A DNA stretch of 6,769 nucleotides, from the NCBI GenBank assembly GCA_946480595.1, contig CAMLKC010000054.1, forward strand, positions 1-6,769, in the 5' to 3' direction. Each line of letters begins with the position of its first letter. The first letter of the stretch is position 1. Made by a program: the position numbers and the translations under genes. Shown here piece after piece: positions 1 to 4,633 of the stretch. This DNA is from an uncultured Candidatus Saccharibacteria bacterium (GTDB taxonomy: Bacteria; Patescibacteria; Saccharimonadia; Saccharimonadales; CAMLKC01). Below the pieces are notes generated by a model that searched no databases, was not told the origin of the DNA, and saw only the letters and a list, made by a program, of their open reading frames with translations.

Positions 1-2
1 CA

Positions 3-74
3 GTAGGGATTGTCAAATCAATGGGCTTGGGAATGATTGGGTTTGCCGATGCTCTGGAAAGGTTAAGACCTGAT
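3..74 (+). CDS. Internal fragment of a NeuC/WecB-type UDP-N-acetylglucosamine 2-epimerase (foreign to the rest of the window)
   Basis: The frame starting at base 3 reads VGIVKSMGLGMIG then FADALERLRPD. This matches the pattern of hydrolysing UDP-GlcNAc 2-epimerases of the NeuC type, in which a KS(M/T)GLG...GFADAL..L.PD stretch leads into a VVLGDR(F/Y)E motif. These enzymes convert UDP-GlcNAc to ManNAc or related sugars for sialic-acid-like glycans. Here the expected VVLGDR never appears: after RPD the frame turns into HCMSYLPAAR and stops at 105-107. At the same point a good carbon-nitrogen hydrolase starts in another frame. About 24 residues of a family of roughly 380 are present, so the assignment is from pattern memory on a short piece and is moderate at best. 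Confidence 0.5.
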
Positions 75-77
75 CAC
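72..77. other. Chimeric junction, left side
   Basis: The NeuC-like reading (frame of base 3) is sensible up to Asp codon 72-74, and the hydrolase reading (frame of base 74) is sensible from Ser codon 74-76 onward. In the hydrolase frame the upstream codons are nonsense with a TGA at 71-73. In the NeuC frame the downstream codons are nonsense. Two family-typical half-genes therefore meet within about 5 bases around GATCAC, with no mobile element, direct repeat or linker visible. Assembly chimera is the simplest reading; a genomic deletion fusing two genes is the alternative. Confidence 0.6.
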
Positions 78-562
78 TGTATGTCATATCTGCCGGCGGC
101 GAGGTAGTTGCACGGTATGACAAAAGAATCCTCTCGTTTACCGAGCAGCGCGACTGGTATAGTGCCGGTGAAAAACAAGTCGTATTTACGGTTAATGGTA
201 TAAAAATCGGCCTCGCGCTTTGTATTGAAATTCAGTTCCCGGAAATCTTTGACGCCTACCGCTTGCAGGGTGTCGACGCCGTGCTGCTTTCGGCGTATAG
301 CGACAACCCGATGTTTGCCATCACGGCGCAGGCGCATGCGAGCATCAACAATATGTGGATCGGTTTTTGCGTCGAGCAAAACGACCGCGTGCAAAGTTCG
401 CTAATCGGGCCGGATGGCAGGGTGCAGGTGACTGCCTCCGACGGTCTTGCCGTAGGAACGATCGACCCGGGCGATCAGCAGTGGCATATCCCGCTTACCA
501 AGGCCCGCCCGTGGCGGCAGTCGGTGCGCGACAGCGGCTATTTGTCGCGTGATATATTGTAA
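74..562 (+). CDS. Carbon-nitrogen hydrolase (nitrilase superfamily), N-terminally truncated
   Basis: The 162 remaining residues belong to the nitrilase/amidase superfamily, whose members hydrolyse C-N bonds in amides or nitriles with a Glu-Lys-Cys triad. The lysine is visible in YDKR (residue 17 of the fragment) and the nucleophilic cysteine in ALCIEIQFPE (residue 50), followed by the typical GVDAVLLSAYSDNPMF segment. The C-terminus PLTKARPWRQ...GYLSRDIL matches the usual end of such proteins. The catalytic Glu and about 80-110 N-terminal residues are missing because the sequence changes to other DNA at about base 74. There is no genuine start codon; the ATG at 263 lies inside the conserved fold and would remove both visible catalytic residues, so it is not a start. 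The gene converges on the PPC/DUF296 gene with a 3-base gap. The substrate cannot be told. It is probably intact in the source genome. Confidence 0.85.
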   Translation, partial: SLYVISAGGEVVARYDKRILSFTEQRDWYSAGEKQVVFTVNGIKIGLALCIEIQFPEIFDAYRLQGVDAVLLSAYSDNPMFAITAQAHASINNMWIGFCVEQNDRVQSSLIGPDGRVQVTASDGLAVGTIDPGDQQWHIPLTKARPWRQSVRDSGYLSRDIL

Positions 563-565
563 CTG

Positions 566-991
566 CTAGTCTTGTGAAATAAGTTTCAAGCCGGTAACAT
601 CGTCATGAAAATCACGGTGAAGTTCGAGCGAAATAGGGGTGATATGCAGCTCGCCGGTCAGGCCAACCGTCATGCTTTTGACATGCCCGCCAACTGCCTG
701 GTAGCCACGGTTTGAAAATACGCCGTGAATATGCCAAAATGGCTGGCCTTCGGACAGGCTGAGGTTTCCAGTCAGCGACACGATCTCTAGAGGCTCGTCG
801 AATTCTTTCCATTCGTACGATTTGCTCTCAAGGCTATAGAACCCCAGCGTTACCTTCATAGCGCCGCCTAGCCCTGAAAGCCAGGCGCTTTTGACGCCGC
901 TTTTAGCCGCAAAAGCCTGCAGTGATGACTGTAGCTCTTCGCCTCGTTCCAAAATTAATACTGTCAAGTTTGGCCCATCTATCTGCTTCAT
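566..991 (-). CDS. PPC/DUF296 domain protein (PD1-like)
   Basis: This complete 141-residue protein consists of a single PPC (DUF296) domain. Visible signatures are LSGLGGAMKVTLGFYS (about 38-53), the LTGNLS strand (73-78), FWHIHGVFS (85-93) and VGGHVKSMTVGLTGELHI (from about 100). H87, H89 and H103 correspond to the histidines that bind a metal in bacterial and archaeal PPC proteins, which form trimers. In plants this domain accompanies AT-hooks in DNA-binding proteins, but bacterial stand-alone versions have no firm function; no AT-hook is seen here. The ATG at 991 is favoured because a -10-like box (998-1003) ends 6 bases before it, implying a leaderless mRNA. The gene is divergent from radC and convergent with the hydrolase. 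The family call is secure; the biological role is unknown. Confidence 0.85.
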   Translation of the reverse strand: MKQIDGPNLTVLILERGEELQSSLQAFAAKSGVKSAWLSGLGGAMKVTLGFYSLESKSYEWKEFDEPLEIVSLTGNLSLSEGQPFWHIHGVFSNRGYQAVGGHVKSMTVGLTGELHITPISLELHRDFHDDVTGLKLISQD

Positions 992-997
992 AGTTCC

Positions 998-1026
998 ATC
1001 GTAGCACGGTATGCTTCACTTTTCAG
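998..1026 (-). promoter_or_regulatory. Predicted promoter of the PPC/DUF296 gene
   Basis: Read on the minus strand, CTGAAA (1026-1021, 4 of 6 to TTGACA) is followed after exactly 17 bases by TACGAT (1003-998, 4 of 6 to TATAAT), which is preceded by the extended -10 dinucleotide TG (TGC-TACGAT). Transcription would start near 991, the first base of the ATG, so the mRNA would be leaderless. The -35 hexamer directly abuts that of the opposing radC promoter. Confidence 0.5.
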
Positions 1027-1043
1027 GGGACGAGCGCTATAGT
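1015..1043 (+). promoter_or_regulatory. Predicted promoter of the radC operon
   Basis: TTCACT (1015-1020, 4 of 6) and TATAGT (1038-1043, 5 of 6) are separated by 17 bases. The expected start of transcription, near 1050, leaves only about 4 bases before the ATG at 1054, with no room for a Shine-Dalgarno sequence. This promoter would drive radC, the 92-residue protein and the FAD oxidase together. Confidence 0.6.
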
Positions 1044-1053
1044 AATAGTAATT

Positions 1054-1806
1054 ATGCATACGCTTATCACTCCGCGCCCGTACGAGCTTGCCGATACGGA
1101 TATTATCACCGGTGAAGGTCAGACTGGGTATGTGCTGCGTGTCCGGGATTTGCCTATTGAAGACAAGCCGCGAGAAAAGCTGCTTGCAGCCGGTCCGGGT
1201 GAGCTGACACATGCCGAACTTATTGCTGTCCTTCTTGGGGTAGGGACCCGAAAAGAAGAGGTATTAGCCATGGCAAACCGTGTCGTCCGCGAGTACGGTG
1301 AGCGGGCAATCAGTAGTGAAAAGAGTCCCGAACGGCTTGCCGAAACGCTTGATATTCCTCTGGCAAAAGCCTGTCAGATTGTTGCAAGTTTTGAGCTGGG
1401 GCGCCGCGCCTACCAAAGCAAAGCCGGCAAACCGGTGTTTGTTCGGACTGCAGCGCAGGCCTTCGAGCACCTTCGCGGAATGGCCAGCCTACAAAAAGAA
1501 CAACTCCGCGGCTTATATCTGAATAGTCGTTTTCAAGTCATCCACGAAGAAATCATCTCTATTGGCAGTCTTACGGCAAATATCGTGCACCCACGTGAGG
1601 TTTTCCAGCCAGCTTTAGAATACGGCGCCGTTGCCGTTATCGTGGCGCATAACCATCCGTCAGGATCGCTTGAGGCGACATCGGCCGATATTACCGCGAC
1701 CCACCAGCTGCTAAGTGCCGGCAAGGTACTGGGCATAGAACTGCTTGACCACCTGATTATTGCGGGGGAAACGTATAAAAGTTGTATTGAAGGGGAGAAT
1801 ATATGA
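1054..1806 (+). CDS. radC: RadC family JAB/MPN-domain protein
   Basis: This complete 250-residue RadC family protein has the usual two parts. The N-terminal helical UPF0758/HhH-like region runs from about 30 to 120 (LPIEDKPREKLL, then ELTHAELIAVLLGVGT). The C-terminal JAB1/MPN metal-binding domain runs from about 125 to 250. The JAMM signature is intact: H199-x-H201-P-S-G and D212, spaced HxH-x10-D, with an upstream Glu in HEEIISIGS (165 or 166). The family was once linked to DNA repair, but that is disputed; the JAMM site suggests a zinc hydrolase of unknown substrate. A non-conserved lead of about 25 residues precedes the family match. The ATG at 1054 is kept because the promoter lies directly before it. 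The stop overlaps the next start as ATGA (1803-1806), so the two are translationally coupled. It is first in a three-gene operon. Confidence 0.9.
   Translation: MHTLITPRPYELADTDIITGEGQTGYVLRVRDLPIEDKPREKLLAAGPGELTHAELIAVLLGVGTRKEEVLAMANRVVREYGERAISSEKSPERLAETLDIPLAKACQIVASFELGRRAYQSKAGKPVFVRTAAQAFEHLRGMASLQKEQLRGLYLNSRFQVIHEEIISIGSLTANIVHPREVFQPALEYGAVAVIVAHNHPSGSLEATSADITATHQLLSAGKVLGIELLDHLIIAGETYKSCIEGENI
1790..1797 (+). promoter_or_regulatory. Shine-Dalgarno sequence for the 92-residue gene
   Basis: AAGGGGAG lies inside the end of radC, 5 bases before the ATG at 1803. It fixes that start and shows that genes inside the operon use ribosome-binding sites, unlike the first genes of transcription units in this window. 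Confidence 0.7.
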
Positions 1807-2081
1807 GTGGAGTAGCGACGTACGCACTATCTGGATTTACCGGGGTGCTGACTCACGGGTGGGGACGACCAAAACTGGTAAAGGACGAGGCGGTTCCCAA
1901 CCAGGAGCTAGAGGCCAAGGTACGTTCCGGTGACTATTTTGTCACTATCGCCACCGAGCTAGACCAGCTCAGCCGGGAAGCCTCTGACTACAGCACGAAG
2001 ATCGAACTGGAAAACCTCGTCTCAGATCTCATATATTTACAAGACCATTACCAAATTACCAAAAACGAACAGGCGGAATGA
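1803..2081 (+). CDS. Conserved-looking hypothetical protein, 92 residues
   Basis: I do not recognise this protein. The first half (MSGVATYALSGFTGV, then THGWGRPKLVKDEAVPN) is Gly-rich and probably flexible. The second half, from about residue 35, is charged and amphipathic (ATELDQLSREASDYSTKIELENLVSDLIYLQDHYQI in pieces) and should form two helices, possibly a small helical hairpin or dimerisation unit. There is no signal peptide, no membrane segment and no Cys pair. That it is a real gene is supported by its strong Shine-Dalgarno, the ATGA overlap with radC, the second good Shine-Dalgarno at its own end for the following gene, and a single base between its stop and the next ATG. Its position between radC and an FAD oxidase does not reveal a function. 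Confidence 0.75.
   Translation: MSGVATYALSGFTGVLTHGWGRPKLVKDEAVPNQELEAKVRSGDYFVTIATELDQLSREASDYSTKIELENLVSDLIYLQDHYQITKNEQAE
2071..2077 (+). promoter_or_regulatory. Shine-Dalgarno sequence for the FAD oxidase
   Basis: AGGCGGA ends 5 bases before the ATG at 2083 and lies in the last codons of the preceding gene. It supports the chosen start of the oxidase. Confidence 0.65.
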
Positions 2082-2082
2082 C

Positions 2083-3729
2083 ATGGACCTACAAGCAGAA
2101 CTTTCAAAAATATTTAAGGGTGAGCTCGACGCGACAGATGAATCCCGTGAATTTTACAGCCACGATGCCAGCCTTTTCGAATTGAAGCCACAAGTTATTG
2201 CGTTCCCTAAAGATGCCGAGGATGTAAAGTCGGCCATTTCGTTCGTTAACCAGCACAAAGCTGAAAACCCCGAGTTAAGCATTACTCCGCGCTCCCGTGG
2301 CACTGACATGTCCGGCGGTGCGATTGGCGAGTCGATCCTTCTGGACGTCAGCAAGCATATGAACCAACTGCTTGAGCTAAACGAAGCCAGTGCGCATTTC
2401 CAGCCAGGCATTCTGTACAAGGATTTCGAAGTAGAGACACTCAAACTCGGCAGTATTTTGCCTAGCTACCCGGCAAGCCGCGACTTGGCATCTGTCGGTG
2501 GCATGGTAAATAATAACTCGGGCGGTGAAAAATCGCTCGAATACGGCAAAACTGATAACTTCGTGACTGAAATGAAAGTAGTACTCAGCGATGGCAACGA
2601 GTACTTGTTAAAGCCGCTGAACCGTGATGAACTCAACGCCAAGATGAACCAGGACGATTTTGAGGGCAACCTCTATCGCCGCACCTTTGAGCTGCTCGAC
2701 CAGCACTACGACGAAATCCAGGCTGCCGCCCCGCGCGTTACCAAGGACTCGACTGGCTACCACCTATGGAACGTTTGGAACCGCGAAACGGGTATTTTTG
2801 ACCTGACCAAGCTGTTCATCGGCGCTCAGGGAACGCTCGGTATTACTACCGAGGCGAAAGTCCGCCTCGTGCCACACGCGCCGCACTCGGGTACGCTGGT
2901 ATGCTACATGCATACGCTCGACAACCTTGGTGAGGTGATTCCTGCGGTTCTGGCGCACAAGCCAGCAACGTTCGAGAGTTTTGACGACAATACACTATGG
3001 TTGAGCTTCAAGTTCTTCTTCTTGTTTATTGCCAAACTCGGCCTCTGGACATGGATCAAGACAGCTATTCAGCTGCTGCCCGACGGCCTCATGATCCTAA
3101 AGGGTGTGCCAAAGCTCATCCTCTTGATTGAATTCAGTGGCCAGACTACCGAAGAAGTTGCCAAAAAGATCCACGAAGCCCGCCTCGATCTCAAGCGTTT
3201 TGGCTTTACCTACATGGAAGAAGACAACACCGAAGCCAAATCGCGCAAGTTCTGGCTCATGCGCCGCGAGAGCTTCAATTTGCTCCGTAAAAAGGTCAAA
3301 GACAAGCACACCGCACCATTCATCGACGACTTTGTTGTACCGCCAGAGCACCTGACTGAGTTCTTGCCGCAGCTTCGCGTCATTATCAAAAAGTACGACC
3401 TGTTTGCGACTATTGCCGGGCATATGGGCGACGGTAACTTCCATGTTATTCCGCTCATGAGGATCGAGGATCCAAAAGAGCGCGCCAAGTTTGAGCCTGC
3501 CATGAAAGAGGTGAACGAACTGGTTATTTCCTACGGTGGTTCTGTTTCGGGCGAACACGGCGATGGTCTGATCCGCGGACCTTGGCTCCAGCAAATGTAC
3601 AGCCCGAGCGTGCTCGGCTACATGAAAGAGATCAAACAGCTATACGACCCGCAGAACATCTTTAACCCGCACAAAAAGACCGACGCCACCTGGGACTTTA
3701 GCTTCAAGCATATCCGTCAGCACTTTTAG
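2083..3729 (+). CDS. FAD-binding oxidase/dehydrogenase, GlcD / D-lactate dehydrogenase-like (VAO/PCMH family)
   Basis: This complete 548-residue flavoprotein of the VAO/PCMH superfamily resembles GlcD and D-2-hydroxyacid dehydrogenases. The FAD-binding type 4 domain covers about 30-260: the pyrophosphate-contacting PRSRGTDMSGGA (69-80) and SVGGMVNNNSGGEKSLEYGK (137-156), then FIGAQGTLGITTEAKVRLVP. The FAD-oxidase C-terminal domain carries GHMGDGNFH (447-455), whose histidines bind a metal near the substrate in relatives, SGEHGDG (489-495), and the closing YDPQNIFNPHKK. Between them (about 305-345) is a very hydrophobic stretch (LWLSFKFFFLFIAKLGLW, then TAIQLLPDGLMIL) that could touch the membrane. 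There is no Fe-S cysteine domain, unlike the large YdiJ-type fusions. The likely reaction is oxidation of a 2-hydroxyacid such as D-lactate or glycolate; substrate and electron acceptor are unknown. It is the third gene of the operon and its stop overlaps the convergent gene. Confidence 0.85.
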   Translation: MDLQAELSKIFKGELDATDESREFYSHDASLFELKPQVIAFPKDAEDVKSAISFVNQHKAENPELSITPRSRGTDMSGGAIGESILLDVSKHMNQLLELNEASAHFQPGILYKDFEVETLKLGSILPSYPASRDLASVGGMVNNNSGGEKSLEYGKTDNFVTEMKVVLSDGNEYLLKPLNRDELNAKMNQDDFEGNLYRRTFELLDQHYDEIQAAAPRVTKDSTGYHLWNVWNRETGIFDLTKLFIGAQGTLGITTEAKVRLVPHAPHSGTLVCYMHTLDNLGEVIPAVLAHKPATFESFDDNTLWLSFKFFFLFIAKLGLWTWIKTAIQLLPDGLMILKGVPKLILLIEFSGQTTEEVAKKIHEARLDLKRFGFTYMEEDNTEAKSRKFWLMRRESFNLLRKKVKDKHTAPFIDDFVVPPEHLTEFLPQLRVIIKKYDLFATIAGHMGDGNFHVIPLMRIEDPKERAKFEPAMKEVNELVISYGGSVSGEHGDGLIRGPWLQQMYSPSVLGYMKEIKQLYDPQNIFNPHKKTDATWDFSFKHIRQHF

Positions 3730-3736
3730 CTGACGG
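3714..3736. terminator. Hairpin across two overlapping convergent stop codons
   Basis: CCGTCAGC (3714-3721) and GCTGACGG (3729-3736) form a perfect 8-bp stem around a 7-base loop ACTTTTA. The hairpin holds the last codons and the stop of the FAD oxidase (TAG 3727-3729) and the stop of the opposing gene (TAA on the minus strand, 3728-3726). It could fold in both transcripts and act as a bidirectional transcript end or 3' stabiliser. No T-tract follows on either side, so it is not a textbook intrinsic terminator; the only T-run is in the loop. Confidence 0.55.
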
Positions 3737-4514
3737 TCAGGTAATAAATGCCGCTGTTCACGTTGGCGCTGGCTGGCGTGAACGAGGCTGGGAAACCTGA
3801 TTGATTGGTGAGATACACGGAAGGGCGATAACCGTTAATAACCGGAATATCCCGGACGGCACTCACGCCAGCGATGCGAGGCCCTGTTGCTAGATGCGAA
3901 AGGAAAGCGATGTAGTAAGGTCCCGCGTCGAGCGTTCGTGGGCCGCCGGTTAAGGCTGACGAAAACCAAAAGTTGCCGGGTGTAGCAAGTGTACTGCTGA
4001 CGTCGGAGGTCTTGTCTATCAACGTACCGTCCGGCGTGTAGAGCGCCATGCCGCTGTAGCTGGTAGGCGTGATGCCTTCGTTGGTCATCCAAACGCCGAG
4101 CTCGCTAATGCTGACGCGCGGAATATGGATGAGTATGAACACGCAGGTGCCTGATGACAGCTGAAAGTTGCTGCCCGTTTGCTCTACCTGTAGAGTCTGT
4201 GCTACTAGTCCAACTGAGGCGGCAACCGGGTCGATTACCGCACTAAGATCGGCCGTTACTGTCACATCGACCCTGTTGTTTATCGGGTCGTCAGCCACGA
4301 CCAGCGTGGTATTTTCGCCTGCAACAAAGTTGATTTCCGGCCGCTGCCCAACAGCCGTGCCGTCTTTTCGTATGCGGATCCGCTGAACGGTGGTGTCGTC
4401 GGTAATGGCGCTGGCCTTTACGGTCCCGTCGTTATTGTGGGAGACTTCTAAGAAATCATTGAGGATTTCACCCCATGTATTGTCGTCGGATCCGGGTACA
4501 GGTAGTCGTGACAT
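3726..4514 (-). CDS. Phage tail-fibre-like / surface beta-sandwich protein
   Basis: This 262-residue protein starts MSRLPVPGSDDNTWGEILND and continues FLEVSHNNDGTVKAS, a short module I associate with Patescibacteria and phage-like structural proteins. Next comes RPEINFVAGENTTLVVADDP then NNRVDVTVTA, the INF..G...V.D...NRVDVTV pattern common in tail-fibre and baseplate-associated proteins. The rest, from about residue 105, is Thr/Ser/Gly-rich beta structure containing GMALYTPDGTLIDKTSDVSS and LDAGPYYIAFLSH, like jelly-roll domains in actinobacterial phage structural proteins. No signal peptide or membrane segment is seen. The start at 4514 is chosen because the module begins there and promoter-like boxes lie just upstream; the frame stays open to an ATG at 4673, but that would run into dnaJ. 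No other phage gene is nearby. It may be a domesticated tail component or a cell-surface binding protein; the function is inferred. Confidence 0.65.
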   Translation of the reverse strand: MSRLPVPGSDDNTWGEILNDFLEVSHNNDGTVKASAITDDTTVQRIRIRKDGTAVGQRPEINFVAGENTTLVVADDPINNRVDVTVTADLSAVIDPVAASVGLVAQTLQVEQTGSNFQLSSGTCVFILIHIPRVSISELGVWMTNEGITPTSYSGMALYTPDGTLIDKTSDVSSTLATPGNFWFSSALTGGPRTLDAGPYYIAFLSHLATGPRIAGVSAVRDIPVINGYRPSVYLTNQSGFPASFTPASANVNSGIYYLTVS

Positions 4515-4521
4515 GATTTTG

Positions 4522-4571
4522 CTTATACTTTTCTTAATATCATTATATAGATAAGGCACTTCCTTAAGCAA
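4522..4571 (-). promoter_or_regulatory. Predicted promoter region of the tail-like gene (two candidate -10 boxes)
   Basis: On the minus strand a perfect TATAAT lies at 4547-4542, with a weak -35 TTGCTT at 4571-4566 (18-base spacer); it would give a leader of about 21 bases. A second box, TATAAG (4527-4522), ends 7 bases before the ATG at 4514 and would give a leaderless mRNA, but it lacks a matching -35. No convincing Shine-Dalgarno sequence precedes the ATG, which makes the second box plausible by analogy with the neighbouring genes. Confidence 0.5.
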
Positions 4572-4586
4572 TAGAGGCGAAGATCT

Positions 4587-4613
4587 CTGGCACTCTGGAC
4601 ATTCAAGTGCTAA
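4587..4613. promoter_or_regulatory. CIRCE operator (HrcA binding site) before dnaJ
   Basis: CTGGCACTC (4587-4595), a spacer of exactly 9 bases, and AAGTGCTAA (4605-4613) match the CIRCE consensus TTAGCACTC-N9-GAGTGCTAA at 7 of 9 and 8 of 9 positions. CIRCE is the operator of the heat-shock repressor HrcA and typically lies before groE and dnaK/dnaJ genes. The -35 box of dnaJ (4596-4601) falls inside the spacer and the right arm ends 6 bases before the -10 box, so a bound repressor would block RNA polymerase. Position, spacing and gene identity all agree. Confidence 0.85.
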
Positions 4614-4625
4614 TTTTGCTATCAT
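4596..4625 (+). promoter_or_regulatory. Predicted dnaJ promoter
   Basis: TGGACA (4596-4601, 5 of 6 to TTGACA) and TATCAT (4620-4625, 5 of 6 to TATAAT) are 18 bases apart. The -10 box is extended (TGC before it). Transcription would start around 4632, two bases before the ATG at 4634, so the mRNA is probably leaderless. The promoter is embedded in the CIRCE operator. Confidence 0.7.
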
Positions 4626-4633
4626 AAAAAGAG

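Noticed and set aside
74..394. Minus-strand open frame of 106 codons
   Set aside because: It is antisense to the hydrolase, has no promoter or ribosome-binding site, and no recognisable family features.
263..562. A separate 99-residue protein starting at the ATG at 263
   Set aside because: The same frame is open from 74 and carries conserved hydrolase sequence including the YDKR lysine and the LCIE cysteine, so 263 is internal.
571..590. Possible hairpin CTTGTGAAA-TAAG-TTTCAAG near the first convergent gene end
   Set aside because: It needs a 2-base bulge, is AT-rich, lies inside the PPC coding end and does not include the stops, unlike the two stronger hairpins; likely chance.
3097..3594. 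Minus-strand open frame of 165 codons inside the FAD oxidase
   Set aside because: It lies antisense to the strongly conserved oxidase C-terminus; the open frame is explained by codon bias of the real gene.
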